From Myxococcus fulvus (GTDB lineage Bacteria; Myxococcota; Myxococcia; Myxococcales; Myxococcaceae): a stretch of 64,000 nt of DNA. The stretch is from NCBI RefSeq assembly GCF_900111765.1, contig NZ_FOIB01000002.1, positions 930,001-994,000 of the forward strand, in the 5' to 3' direction. Below are positions 29,275-38,125 of the stretch, piece after piece. The notes beneath the pieces are model-generated. The model was given only the letters and a program-made list of their open reading frames with translations. It was not told the DNA's origin and did not search any database. The stretch's first letter is position 1; each line of letters starts with the position of its first letter. A program made the translations under genes and the position numbers.

Positions 29275-29313
29275 GCGGCGCCGAGGACCTTCCTTCGGCG
29301 CCGCGTTGCTTTT
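29275..29313 (+). terminator. Rho-independent terminator of the respiratory operon
   Basis: A perfect 10-bp stem (GCGGCGCCGA at 29275-29284 with TCGGCGCCGC at 29295-29304) is followed by GTTGCTTTT. A second small GC hairpin lies just upstream at 29242-29261. It also sits 6 bases before the stop of the convergent gene and could work on both strands. Confidence 0.75.
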
Positions 29314-29318
29314 GAGGG

Positions 29319-30317
29319 CTACAGCGCGACCTGGAAGTTGAAGGCCAGCGCGGTGTCCGTGGCCACCTTGCCCTCGGGCGGCTCGCTGTCGTGCTTCACC
29401 AGGAAGCTGACGCCCAGCGAGAGCGCCTCCGTCAGGTTCACCGCCAGCTGCGTCTGGCTGTTCACCAGCACGCGCGAGTCGCCGATGACGCTCAAGAGCA
29501 CCTCGGCGTCCTCCTTGAAGAGCACGTCCTTGGTGATGCCGTAGCGGAAGGCCACACCGAAGCGGGGGCCGCCGATGTCCACGTCCGGCAGGTCCAGGCG
29601 CGAGGGGTAGTACTGGAAGCGCGTCTCGCGCGCGTAGCGGAAGGCGAGGTCCGTGCGCAGGTAGGACTCGCGCTCGTCCTTCTTCTTCTCGTCCCACCAC
29701 AGCACGCCCAGACCGCCTTCGCCGATGGTCCGCGACTCCACGCTCTTGACGTGGTCCGTCTCGGCGCCCGTCAGCAGGTAGCCGCTGAGCATCTGCGTGA
29801 AGCGGCGGTCTCCGCGCAGCTCCAGGCCCGCGTTGAGGGCGACGAGCTGCGACTCCTGCTCCTCCCCGGACACCTCGGGCGGGCGGCTGCGGCCGTAGTT
29901 GCCGTAGCCCCGGATGCCGAAAATCCAGTGCTCCGTCGTGCGCTGCGCGCTGGCCAGGCCGCTGAAGGTGAGCGTGGAGGCGTTGCCCGTCAGGGAGATG
30001 AGGCCCAGGCCCAGGGTGATGTCCCACTCCTCCTTCTTCTTCTTCTCGTCCGCGGCGGCGGCGGCGGCGGCGGCGGGGTCGGCCGGGGTACCGGCGATGA
30101 CACTCGCGGCGCGCTCGGCGGCCTCGGCAGCGCGGACGCTGGCCTCGGCGGCGCGCTCGGCGGCGGCGGCGGCCCGCTCGGCGGCGACGGCGGCGCGCTC
30201 CTCGGGCGTGGTGGCCTGCGCGGCCGCGACGGGGGCGGCGGGCTCTTGCGCGGCGGGCGTGGGCGCAGGCGTCTGGGCCTGCAGGGAGGTGGCAATCAGA
30301 AGGGCGGCGGAAAGCAT
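29319..30317 (-). CDS. DUF481-type outer-membrane protein with Ala/Glu-rich helical linker
   Basis: A 332-residue protein. A signal peptide ends near residue 14 (SLQAQ). Residues about 35-90 are a low-complexity helix built from ERAA-type heptad-like repeats, rich in Ala, Glu and Arg. A DUF481-like beta-barrel follows (WDITLGLGLISLTGNASTLTF, alternate aromatic girdles), ending in an aromatic-containing strand FNFQVAL. The start at 30317 has GGAGA nearby. The helix may reach toward peptidoglycan, which is inferred. Cargo or channel specificity is unknown. Confidence 0.82.
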   Translation of the reverse strand: MLSAALLIATSLQAQTPAPTPAAQEPAAPVAAAQATTPEERAAVAAERAAAAAERAAEASVRAAEAAERAASVIAGTPADPAAAAAAAADEKKKKEEWDITLGLGLISLTGNASTLTFSGLASAQRTTEHWIFGIRGYGNYGRSRPPEVSGEEQESQLVALNAGLELRGDRRFTQMLSGYLLTGAETDHVKSVESRTIGEGGLGVLWWDEKKKDERESYLRTDLAFRYARETRFQYYPSRLDLPDVDIGGPRFGVAFRYGITKDVLFKEDAEVLLSVIGDSRVLVNSQTQLAVNLTEALSLGVSFLVKHDSEPPEGKVATDTALAFNFQVAL

Positions 30318-30497
30318 CGGTTCTCCAGTCGTCTCGGTGCCGCCGGACCTGGATGCGGGGCGACGCGAGACGTCCGCGGCTCCCCCGGGCCGGCGCGCTC
30401 CCTTCCTGCTCCAAACACGCGCGGTGCGGCAATGGTTGATTCGCGGGTTGTGCTTAATTCCGGGGCGGGGCTGGCTTCACCCAGGAGGATTCCCACC

Positions 30498-31163
30498 ATG
30501 CACCTCGCCCGCATCGCGTCGCTGTGCCTGCTCTTGTCCCCCGTGGTGGCCGCCGCCCGGAACGTCACGGTGCCGGTGGACGTGGGCGTGGGGCCCGCCG
30601 CGTTCCTGTTCTTCGGGCCCGTCTTCGACGACCAGCCCATCCACACCGGGCTGAAGCTCTCCGTCGAGGCGGTGCTGGACAAGGACTGGCTGAAGAAGAA
30701 CCAGCGCGCCATCCCCTCGCGCTACCGCAAGTACGCCAAGAGCGTGGACGAGGTGCGCATCTCCCCGTCCATCTTCATCCCCGACTCGCTCATCATCTCC
30801 CCCAAGGTGCGGGACACCGGCATGTATGGCATCACCTGGAAGCCCCTGGGCCTGGGGCTGCCTTTGACGTCCGGGCCGGTGCGGCTGGCGGTGGGCGGCG
30901 GGGTGCTCCTGACGTACGCGTATCTGCACTCGGACACGCTGGCGGACACGCACTTCGTGAGGCCGGGCGCGGAGCTGGGCGTGGACCTGGAGCTGCAGCT
31001 CTCCAAGAGCTTCCTCATCAGCCTGGGCTGGGAGTCCGCGCTCTACGTGCCGCAGGAGCTGGGCGGGCTGGGCCTGCCGGACCGGGTGCGCGACGGCATC
31101 TTCCACGTGGGCCAGGCCTACCTCCAGTTCCACGTGCGCTTCCCATACAGCACGCGCCTGTGA
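30498..31163 (+). CDS. Secreted outer-membrane beta-barrel protein of unknown function
   Basis: A 221-residue protein with a signal peptide (LARIASLCLLLSPVVAAA). The mature part has alternating short beta strands with aromatic residues at the ends and finishes FHVRFPYSTRL, as in small outer-membrane barrels. The AGGAGG ribosome-binding site eight bases before the ATG fixes the start. No family was recognised. It is divergent from the DUF481 gene and may share the 180-bp promoter region between them. Confidence 0.75.
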   Translation: MHLARIASLCLLLSPVVAAARNVTVPVDVGVGPAAFLFFGPVFDDQPIHTGLKLSVEAVLDKDWLKKNQRAIPSRYRKYAKSVDEVRISPSIFIPDSLIISPKVRDTGMYGITWKPLGLGLPLTSGPVRLAVGGGVLLTYAYLHSDTLADTHFVRPGAELGVDLELQLSKSFLISLGWESALYVPQELGGLGLPDRVRDGIFHVGQAYLQFHVRFPYSTRL

Positions 31164-31233
31164 GACGGGCGGGCGGCCTCGCTGGCTCCGGGTGGATGCG
31201 CGGGACGGCCAGGAGGCGATACCCTGGCGTGAC

Positions 31234-32190
31234 ATGCCATTGGTCCTCGCCACCGACGCCCAGAAAGCCGAGAGGGATTGCGTCACCCATGCCGCCTGGG
31301 GCTCGCCCCTCACCGTGGAGCAGTTCCACCAGCGCGAGGTGCGGCTGCGCGCGCATCCCTGGTGTCGCGAGGGCATGCGCACCTGGCTGCTCGTCGACGA
31401 CGGCGGACAGGTGCTGGCCTCGTGCGAGACGTTCCGCACGGACAGCCACCTGCGCGGCCCGGACGGCGTGGCCACGCCCGGCGTCAGCGAGGCCATCGCC
31501 AGCGTCTTCACCGAGCCCGCGCTGCGCGGCCACGGCCACGCGACGCGGTTGATGGACCAGGTCGCCGAGCACGTCGCCCAGGAGGGCCAGGACAGGCACG
31601 CGGCCCTGCTCTTCTCCGACGTGGGCGCGCCGCTCTACCGGCGCTCGGGCTACCGCGAGGCGCCCGCGTGGGACTGGAACCTGCCCGCCGTGGGTGGACT
31701 GTCCACGCACGCGGTGGACGCGCTCCTGTGCGACGGGGACGTGCCGGAGGTGATGGGGCGCCAGCGGCGTCCGGACGTGCCCTTCCTGCTGTGGCCGAGC
31801 CCGGCGCAGGTGGACTGGCACCTGGAGCGGGAGCGCGTCTACGCGGAGCTCTTGCGTCGTCCCCGACCGGAGGCCTGCGGCGCGATGGTGGGCCGCTCGT
31901 TCGCGCTGTGGGCGATGATGGCCCGCTACGGCGAGCTGGTGGTGCTGCTGTTCGACGCGGAGTCGCTCGAGGACTCCATGGCCCTGATGGAGGCCGCGCG
32001 GGGCGTGGCGCACCGGGCGGGCCTGTCGCGCGTGGTGGTCTGGGAGGAGCCGGGCACCCTGCCCTGGCTGGCACGGATTCCTGGCGCCTCGCGCGTGGCG
32101 CGGGAGGGCTCGCTGCCCATGCTGCGTCCGCTGCGCGACGGGTTGCCGCCCGCCGAGCGGGTGACCTTCTCGCGCGCCCTCTGGGTGTGA
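31234..32190 (+). CDS. GNAT-family N-acetyltransferase
   Basis: A 318-residue protein with an acetyl-CoA-binding signature (EPALRGHGHATRLM, the R-x-x-G-x-A/G loop) at about residues 92-105. The N-terminal HAAWGSPLTVEQFHQREVRL recalls the fungal LYC1 lysine acetyltransferase group, but that is a tentative match. The C-terminal half is an additional domain of unknown role. I use the ATG at 31234; a GTG at 31192 would add 14 residues with no better ribosome-binding site. Confidence 0.82.
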   Translation: MPLVLATDAQKAERDCVTHAAWGSPLTVEQFHQREVRLRAHPWCREGMRTWLLVDDGGQVLASCETFRTDSHLRGPDGVATPGVSEAIASVFTEPALRGHGHATRLMDQVAEHVAQEGQDRHAALLFSDVGAPLYRRSGYREAPAWDWNLPAVGGLSTHAVDALLCDGDVPEVMGRQRRPDVPFLLWPSPAQVDWHLERERVYAELLRRPRPEACGAMVGRSFALWAMMARYGELVVLLFDAESLEDSMALMEAARGVAHRAGLSRVVVWEEPGTLPWLARIPGASRVAREGSLPMLRPLRDGLPPAERVTFSRALWV

Positions 32191-32212
32191 CGCGCGGATA
32201 GGATGTCCCGAC

Positions 32213-33352
32213 ATGGCCAAGCGCACGCGCATCATCGAAGGCACCTGGAACTGCACCTCGTGCGACGCCAAGGGCATCCTCGCCCGGCACAAGCGCTGCC
32301 CCACGTGCAACAACCCACGGGAGCTGTCGGGCGACGAGTCGGACTTCGACTTCGGCGACGTGGACGCGGAGAGTGGCAAGTCCCTGCGCGAGGGCGTCAC
32401 GGACGAGAAGGCGGTGGAGCTGGCGAACGCGGGCGAGGACTGGTTCTGCGCCTTCTGCGGCGCCGCCAACCGGGGGGACCATCCCCGGTGCAAGCACTGC
32501 AACGCCGAGCGCGAGTCGGACTCGAAGGTGGGGCCCCGGAAGGACCTGTCCGGACCTGCGCCCGCCCCCGCCCCGCCGCCGAAGAAGAAGCCCCGGCTGG
32601 GAGGGTGGCTGTTCCTGGGCGCGCTGCTGTTGTGCTGCTTCGGCAGCTGCCTGTACTCGGGCTGGTCGAACCAGACGCACGACTACCCGGGTGAAGTGAC
32701 GGGCACGTCGTGGAAGGTGGCGGTGGTGCAGGAGCGCTTCACCCGCGTGGAGAAGGAGGGCTGGGCGGATGAGCTGCGCCAGGCGAGCGCGCGCATGCCC
32801 GTCAACGGCGCGGGCGAAATCGCCGGCGTGGAGAACGTGCGCGGCTGCGTGGAGCGCCAGCGCGGCACGCGGAAGGTGGCGGACGGCACCGAGCGCGTGT
32901 GCCGCTCGAAGACGCGCAAGGTGGCGTGTGGCACCGAGGAGAAGTGCCGCCGACGCGACAAGGGCAACGGCTTCGCGGAGGAGGTCTGCGAGGACGTGAC
33001 GAAGTACTGCAACGAGTCCTACGAGGACTGTCAGAACCAGACGCGCTACCGCAACGAGCCCGTCTACGCGCGGCGGTGCACGTACGACACGCACGAGTGG
33101 CGCAAGGTGGACCGGCGCGAGGCCTCCGGCCAGGACGGCGCCCCGCGCTGGCCCGCGCTCCAGGTGGGCCCGCAGGACCGTCAGCAGCGCGAGGAGACAT
33201 ACGTGGTGAACGTGCGCTACGAGGACGACGGCGTGAAGGAGCAGGTGCTGGAGCCGAAGACGGAGTCCGAGTTCCTGTCATGGAAGAAGGGCCAGGGCGT
33301 GGTCCTCACGGTGACGAACGGCGGGGAAGTGAAGAAGGCCGTCCCACGTTGA
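32213..33352 (+). CDS. Membrane protein with two N-terminal zinc fingers (RanBP2-type)
   Basis: A 379-residue protein in three parts. The cytoplasmic part has two zinc fingers: WNCTSC-x11-CPTC (residues about 11-29) and WFCAFCGAAN-x6-CKHC (about 80-99), the second fitting the RanBP2 consensus W-x-C-x2-C-x3-N-x6-C-x2-C exactly. One transmembrane helix follows (about residues 132-148, GGWLFLGALLLCCFGSC). The remaining 220 residues are extracytoplasmic, highly charged and contain ten spaced cysteines, likely disulfide bonded. Function is unknown. Fingers of this class bind RNA or ubiquitin in eukaryotes; here the ligand is open. Confidence 0.8.
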   Translation: MAKRTRIIEGTWNCTSCDAKGILARHKRCPTCNNPRELSGDESDFDFGDVDAESGKSLREGVTDEKAVELANAGEDWFCAFCGAANRGDHPRCKHCNAERESDSKVGPRKDLSGPAPAPAPPPKKKPRLGGWLFLGALLLCCFGSCLYSGWSNQTHDYPGEVTGTSWKVAVVQERFTRVEKEGWADELRQASARMPVNGAGEIAGVENVRGCVERQRGTRKVADGTERVCRSKTRKVACGTEEKCRRRDKGNGFAEEVCEDVTKYCNESYEDCQNQTRYRNEPVYARRCTYDTHEWRKVDRREASGQDGAPRWPALQVGPQDRQQREETYVVNVRYEDDGVKEQVLEPKTESEFLSWKKGQGVVLTVTNGGEVKKAVPR

Positions 33353-33373
33353 GCCCACGAGGCTGAAGCCCCC

Positions 33374-33706
33374 ATGGAATGCACCCTCTGTGGCGCCTGC
33401 TGCGTGGCGCCGGACATCGCGGCGCTCGACAAGCCGCTCGGACTCAGGTGCCCTCACCTGCTGCCCGACAACCTCTGCGCCATCTACGAGCAGCGGCCGA
33501 GCATCTGCCGCGACTACCAGGCCGACGAGGTGTGCCGCCTCATCGAGGCGCCCACCCTGGACGAGCGCGTGCACAAGTACCTGGCCCTCTTCGATTTGAC
33601 GCAGGAGGCCCGCGCCGTGAAGGAGCAGGGCTGCCCGTCCATGAAGCGCGCCCGACAGGCCGCCGCCCGGATGCAGCCTGGAGAACGCCCGGACGAGACG
33701 CCCTGA
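33374..33706 (+). CDS. YkgJ-family cysteine cluster protein
   Basis: A 110-residue protein with the YkgJ-type pattern CTLCGACC, CPHL, CAIYEQRPSICRDY and a further Cys in DEVC, which binds a metal, probably zinc or an Fe-S cluster. The length is near the family norm. It follows the zinc-finger gene by 21 bases and may share its transcript. Confidence 0.85.
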   Translation: MECTLCGACCVAPDIAALDKPLGLRCPHLLPDNLCAIYEQRPSICRDYQADEVCRLIEAPTLDERVHKYLALFDLTQEARAVKEQGCPSMKRARQAAARMQPGERPDETP

Positions 33707-33750
33707 CACGGCCTCTTGTCCCCCGCGAGCCGGGGCGCTATCCCCCGGCC

Positions 33751-34719
33751 GTGAGCTTCCAGCCGACCGAGCCCTTCGTCGCCGCGCCGGGCCTGACGAA
33801 CGAACACGCGCAGACCATCTACGCGAACTTCGTGCGTCCCCGTCATGCCCCTCCGCTGAAGCGCCAGCGGCGCGAGCTGCCCGACGGCGACTTCGTCGAT
33901 CTGGACACCTTCGACGGCCCCAGCGGCGCGCCGCACGTGGTGGCGCTGCATGGGTTGGAGAGTTCCTCCCAGGCGGGCTACATCACCGCCATCCTCCGGG
34001 GCGCGGCCCAGCGTGGCTGGGGCGCCACCGCGCTCAACTTCCGCTCCTGCAGCGGTGAGCCCAACCGGCTGGCGCGCACGTACCACTCCGGCCACATCGA
34101 CGACGCGCTCGGCCTGCTCAAGGACTTGCGCGCCCGCGTCACCGGGCCGCTCTTCGCCGTGGGCTTCTCACTGGGCGCCAACGTGCTCTGCCGGCTGCTC
34201 GAGGACCAGGGCGAGGAGGCTCCCGTCCGCGCCGCCGCGTCCATCAGCGCGCCGTACGACCTGGACGCGTGCTGCGCCAAGCTGGATGGTCCCGGCCCGT
34301 TCCACCGCGTCTACCGCGAGCGCTTCCTGCGCACGCTCAAGAGCAAGGCTCGGGCGAAGCTCAAGCGCTTCCCCGACGCGTTCGACGGCCGGGCCATGGA
34401 GGCGGCGCGCACGGTGCGCCAGTTCGACCACGCCGTCACCGCGCCCCTGCACGGCTTCAACAGCGCGGAGCATTACTACGCCGAGTCCTCGTCGGGCCCC
34501 AGGCTGCACGCCATCCGCAAGCCCACGCTGCTCATCAGCGCCGCGGATGACCCGATGCTGGAGTCGCCCGTCATCCCGCCGAGCGCGAAGGACAACCCGC
34601 ACCTGAGCGTGGTGTTGACCCAGCACGGCGGACACGTGGGCTTCGTCGCCGGCAAGCTGCACCGTCCCCGCTTCTGGGCGGAGGACCAGGCGCTGGCCTT
34701 CTTCGACACCTTGCGCTAG
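33751..34719 (+). CDS. YheT-type alpha/beta hydrolase
   Basis: A 322-residue alpha/beta hydrolase of the YheT family. The oxyanion region is HGLESSSQAGY, the nucleophile is Ser140 in GFSLGAN, the acid is in SAADDPML, and His295 is in HGGHVGF. NEHAQTIYANFVRPR is the family's typical N terminus. It starts at a GTG (33751). Its TAG shares the palindrome CTAG with the stop of the convergent gene. The natural substrate is not known. Confidence 0.88.
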   Translation: MSFQPTEPFVAAPGLTNEHAQTIYANFVRPRHAPPLKRQRRELPDGDFVDLDTFDGPSGAPHVVALHGLESSSQAGYITAILRGAAQRGWGATALNFRSCSGEPNRLARTYHSGHIDDALGLLKDLRARVTGPLFAVGFSLGANVLCRLLEDQGEEAPVRAAASISAPYDLDACCAKLDGPGPFHRVYRERFLRTLKSKARAKLKRFPDAFDGRAMEAARTVRQFDHAVTAPLHGFNSAEHYYAESSSGPRLHAIRKPTLLISAADDPMLESPVIPPSAKDNPHLSVVLTQHGGHVGFVAGKLHRPRFWAEDQALAFFDTLR

Positions 34720-35330
34720 CCGAAGTTCAGGATGAAGCCGAGCTTCGCCGTGGGGCGCACGGTGCGCAGCATCCACGAGCGGTCCTCCGTGGGCCCGACG
34801 GTGCCCCGGAGCGGCTCGTCCAAATCCTTCAAGCTGGGGCCATACAGCTCCATGAAGCTCACCCCGCCTCGCACGAAGAAGGTGATGCTCCGGGGCATGC
34901 TGACCTCGAAGCCCACCAGGCCGCTCGCGTACGTGTAGCCCACGCGCTCGAGCGAGGGCAGCGGCGGCAGTGACAGGTCCGCCAGCCTGCGCTCCAGGGC
35001 GCGCACGTCCGCGGGCTGCGCGTGGCCAATCTCCACGCTGAAGGCGGGCGTCACCCGGCTTCGCAGCGGCAACAGCGTGAGCCCCGCCCGCGCGCCGGCG
35101 CGAACACCGTTGTGCGTGGCGCCCAGGTGCAGCCGCACCACCCGCGCGGGACGGAACGAGATGGACAACCCCGCGCCCTCCGTCACCCCCGCGTCCAGCA
35201 TCAACCCGAAGGGCGCGACCCGCTCGGGGTCCTGCGTCGCCCGACGGCGAACGTCCCCTGCCTCGAATGCGCTCGCCATCGGTGCCGCCAACAGCACCAC
35301 CAACGCGAGCAGCGTGGACCGCGTCCCCAT
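34716..35330 (-). CDS. Secreted beta-barrel-like protein of unknown function
   Basis: A 204-residue protein. A signal peptide (MGTRSTLLALVVLLAAPMASA) begins at the ATG at 35330; the longer open frame upstream is Gly/Arg-rich and lacks signal features, so I do not use it. The mature protein has alternating amphipathic beta strands (LSISFRPARVVRLHLGATHNG, SITFFVRGGVSFMELYG) and ends AKLGFILNFG, like an outer-membrane barrel. No family was recognised. The stop codon overlaps the hydrolase stop within CTAG (34716-34719). Confidence 0.72.
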   Translation of the reverse strand: MGTRSTLLALVVLLAAPMASAFEAGDVRRRATQDPERVAPFGLMLDAGVTEGAGLSISFRPARVVRLHLGATHNGVRAGARAGLTLLPLRSRVTPAFSVEIGHAQPADVRALERRLADLSLPPLPSLERVGYTYASGLVGFEVSMPRSITFFVRGGVSFMELYGPSLKDLDEPLRGTVGPTEDRSWMLRTVRPTAKLGFILNFG

Positions 35331-35932
35331 GCGTCGAATCCCCACCCCAAGCCGCCGCGACGCTCCGCGGCCCCTGACCTTGCCAACCGTCGTCATCGGG
35401 GCAACCACCCCCGCCAACCAACGGTGCGCATGGCCTCGCCACCCTTCAACGAGGTGGACCAGGCTCCGGCGGATGCCTGCTTCGTTCCACCGGAGCCCGC
35501 CTCCTCGCCCCCCGCCCTTCCCCCTCCACCCGCCACGCCGCTCGCGTCGCCCGAAGCTCCGCCGCGCTTGACGTCCTGCTCCCCCCGACCGGCCCCCGTC
35601 CCACGTCCCACCGACAAGCCCTGCCTCCCCACTCCAGGCACCGACTCGTCCCCGCCCTTCCCCTCGCGACGACGCGCCCGCGTCCCCCCCAGCGCCCCCC
35701 CCCGACCCGCCCCCATCGCCCCCCACCGACCCGCGTCATCCCCCGCGGCGCGTGGCCATAGCATCCTCCGTGCCGTCCCTCGGAAGCGGCACGAAGCCAA
35801 TGACTTCGCGGTGTTGCGAAGGGGCCCCCGTCCCGCGGGACGGCCTGGGGGACCGAAACCGGAAAAATCTCCGGACCTCTGGGGAGGGCGTCCTAACGTG
35901 CGCGACTTCGCAGACGAAGGGGAGGGAGCGCC
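35331..35932. other. 602-bp gap, strongly C-biased on the plus strand
   Basis: No convincing gene was found. From about 35490 to 35750 the plus strand is unusually rich in C, with many CCC runs. A plus-strand frame (35430-35942) would encode a Pro-rich peptide but has no ribosome-binding site and no recognised domain. A short inverted repeat GTGCCG/CGGCAC lies near 35770-35800, and a purine-rich stretch leads into the next gene. The region may hold the promoter for the lipoprotein operon at 35933. Confidence 0.4.
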
Positions 35933-37084
35933 TTGCGCCTGACAGCCATCGCCACCGCCATGCTCGTGCTCGGTGGGTGCTCGCGAACGACGGAGGGGCC
36001 CACGCCCGCAGTGGAGCGGGTGGTCAATCCGCGAGCCCGCGTGGGCGAGCTCACCCGACTCTGCAACGCCCAGGGCGGGGCCACGGGCTGGAGGCTGGAG
36101 CTCCAGGGCCGACGCTTCTCCCCCATGCCGGGCGAGGTGCTCACCGACACGCCCACGGTGGAGCTGCCGGAGGTCACCCTGCGCGGTCCGTCCACGTACA
36201 CGCTGACGCGCGAGCGGGTCTTCTATGTGCGGCCGGAGCTGCTGCTGCTCGACGTGCCCACGCGCGACAGCACGCCGCCGGTGGAGCTCGCGCCGGGCAG
36301 CTACGCGGTGGAGGTGGCCAATCCCCTGGGCGGCACGGGCCGGCTGCCGGACGCGCTGCAGGTGGTGGAGCCGCCCTCGGTGACGCGGGTGGTGCCGCCC
36401 GCGGATGGCTACTCGGCCGCGGACTCCAACCCCATCGTCATCGAGGGCCAGGGCTTCCAGCCGGGCACCAGCCCGCTGCTCTCCCTGCGCCGCGAGGGCG
36501 TGGAGGACCAGCCGCTCTTCTTCGTCACCGTCGCCTCGCCCACGCGTGTGGAGTCCGAACTGCCGCCGGGCACGCCCGAGGGCGTCTACAGCCTGGTGCT
36601 CGCGCATGGAGACGGGTGTGAGGCCGTCGCGACGGGCGCCCTCGACGTGCGCTACCCGCGCCTGGGCACCCTCACCGTGTCACCGCGCTCCGGCGCCGAG
36701 CGCGGCGACACCACCGTCAACATCCGCAACACGCCCACCGGCCCCCAGCGCGCGTTCAGCGCCGTGCCCGAGGTCTACATCGTGGCCCCCGTGAAGTCGG
36801 CGCCGTCCCAGACGCAGCGAATCCCCCTGCGCTCGGTGGAGCTGGTGTCGCCCCAGGAGCTGCGCGCGGTGGTGCCCACGTGCTCGGGGTTCGATGAGCC
36901 CGGAGGTGACCCCACCTGCCCCGGCGGCATCGTCGTGGGCGGACCCTATGCGCTGGAGGTCCTGGACCCCGCGGGCGCGGTGGGCGAGGTGCCCGCGGCG
37001 GAGGGCTTCACGGTGGTGGGCGGCCCTGGATTCACCTTGGAGGAGTCCGCGCCCCTCGATGTCCCTGGAGCCGTGCAGCCATGA
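35933..37084 (+). CDS. IPT/TIG-domain lipoprotein
   Basis: A 383-residue lipoprotein with lipobox MLVLGGC. The start is a TTG at 35933, supported by GGAGGGAG seven bases upstream and because later Met codons would damage the signal peptide. IPT/TIG-like Ig folds are visible (PPSVTRVVPPADGYSAADSN, IVIEGQGFQPG, and a second set with RLGTLTVSPRSGAERGDTTV). Such repeats bind surface polymers or serve as spacers. The stop overlaps the next start by four bases, so it is paired with the outer-membrane barrel gene. Confidence 0.82.
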   Translation: MRLTAIATAMLVLGGCSRTTEGPTPAVERVVNPRARVGELTRLCNAQGGATGWRLELQGRRFSPMPGEVLTDTPTVELPEVTLRGPSTYTLTRERVFYVRPELLLLDVPTRDSTPPVELAPGSYAVEVANPLGGTGRLPDALQVVEPPSVTRVVPPADGYSAADSNPIVIEGQGFQPGTSPLLSLRREGVEDQPLFFVTVASPTRVESELPPGTPEGVYSLVLAHGDGCEAVATGALDVRYPRLGTLTVSPRSGAERGDTTVNIRNTPTGPQRAFSAVPEVYIVAPVKSAPSQTQRIPLRSVELVSPQELRAVVPTCSGFDEPGGDPTCPGGIVVGGPYALEVLDPAGAVGEVPAAEGFTVVGGPGFTLEESAPLDVPGAVQP

Positions 37085-37692
37085 ATGCCCTCGTGCTCGT
37101 CGCGCTCGCGGCGCTCACCCCCGGCGCGAAGCCCGCCCCCGCGGAGGGAGGCAACGTGCTGCTCGCGCCCAAGGTGGGCTTCTTCAAGTCCACCACGGCG
37201 CTGGGCGGAGACCTCTACCTGGGGCTGGAGCTGGGCTACGTCACCCCCTGGCTCGAGCGGCGGTTGGTCGTGACGCTGGAGGTGGGCTACCACCGCCCGC
37301 AGACGACCGGCGTCCTCACGGACCCGCAGCTCGGAGGCTTCGGCGCGCCGCCACCGGATGGCCGCTACACGCTCGCGGTGCGCGAGGTGGCCTTCCTGCT
37401 GTCGGCCGTCTATCGCTTCGAGCGGGCCTTCGGCTCGCTGACGCCGTACGTGGGCGGAGGCCCTGGCCTGTACCTGCACCGCGCCACGTCGGACCTCTTC
37501 GGCGCCACGGCATCCGAGAGCGGCGGTGGGCTGGGGCTCCAGGCCCTGCTCGGTGTCGAGCTGCCGCTGGGGCCCGGAGGGCTCTTCCTGGAGGCCCACT
37601 ACCACCTGGCGCCGCTCGACTTCGTGACCACGGGCGACGTGAATGTCGGCGGGTTCCTCGCGGGCGGACTGGGCTACCGGCTGCGCCTGTGA
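37081..37692 (+). CDS. Outer-membrane beta-barrel protein paired with the TIG lipoprotein
   Basis: A 203-residue protein with a short hydrophobic N terminus (MNALVLVALAALTPGAK) and a barrel-like body: LYLGLELGYVTPWL, RLVVTLEVGYHRP, LTPYVGGGPGLYL and a closing GGLGYRLRL. It resembles OmpA- or OmpW-type eight-strand barrels, without a decisive family match. The ATGA overlap with the lipoprotein gene suggests the two form an outer-membrane complex. Confidence 0.78.
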   Translation: MNALVLVALAALTPGAKPAPAEGGNVLLAPKVGFFKSTTALGGDLYLGLELGYVTPWLERRLVVTLEVGYHRPQTTGVLTDPQLGGFGAPPPDGRYTLAVREVAFLLSAVYRFERAFGSLTPYVGGGPGLYLHRATSDLFGATASESGGGLGLQALLGVELPLGPGGLFLEAHYHLAPLDFVTTGDVNVGGFLAGGLGYRLRL

Positions 37693-37699
37693 CGGGCGC

Positions 37700-38113
37700 T
37701 CAGGCCCGCCCCACCGGCGTGCGCAGGACGCGCAGCAAGTCCTGGGCGACCAGCTCGCGCACCGCCGTGCGCAGCGACTCCAGGAGCTGATGGAGGGACT
37801 CGGCGGATTCGCCGGGGGCATCCACGACGCGCTCGCGGACACCGTCGAGGATGCGCATCCGTCCGGGCACCAGGGCGATGACGGGCAGCGTGGGGTAGCG
37901 CTTGCGCAACAGCCCCAGGAAGAGCGGGTGGTCCTCGTCCTGTCGGCGCAGGTCCACCACCACGAGCGCGGGAGGCGAGGACGCGATGGCGGCGAGCGCG
38001 TCGTCCGTGTCGCCCGTGGCGGAGATGGACAGGCTCTCGTCGCCGACGGCGAGCACGCGGCGGAGCAGCTCCCGCGACGCGGCATGAGGACTGGCGATGA
38101 GGACGCGACGCAT
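37700..38113 (-). CDS. Receiver-like single-domain protein
   Basis: A 137-residue protein with a CheY-like alternation of strands and helices. The candidate phosphorylation site is Asp54 in LVVVDLR, but the acidic pair normally near the first strand is absent (IASPHAAS) and no conserved lysine follows strand 5 (VIALVPGRM). It is therefore a degenerate receiver that may signal without phosphorylation. Convergent with the barrel gene by a 7-base gap, and 12 bases downstream of the YdcZ-like gene. Confidence 0.72.
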   Translation of the reverse strand: MRRVLIASPHAASRELLRRVLAVGDESLSISATGDTDDALAAIASSPPALVVVDLRRQDEDHPLFLGLLRKRYPTLPVIALVPGRMRILDGVRERVVDAPGESAESLHQLLESLRTAVRELVAQDLLRVLRTPVGRA

Positions 38114-38125
38114 CTGCCTGGGAAG

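Noticed and set aside
35331-35726. N-terminal extension of the minus-strand barrel protein
   Set aside because: It would bury the signal peptide behind 130 Gly/Arg-rich residues.
35430-35942. Pro-rich protein gene
   Set aside because: No ribosome-binding site, composition follows the C-rich bias, and all frames are open because of high GC.
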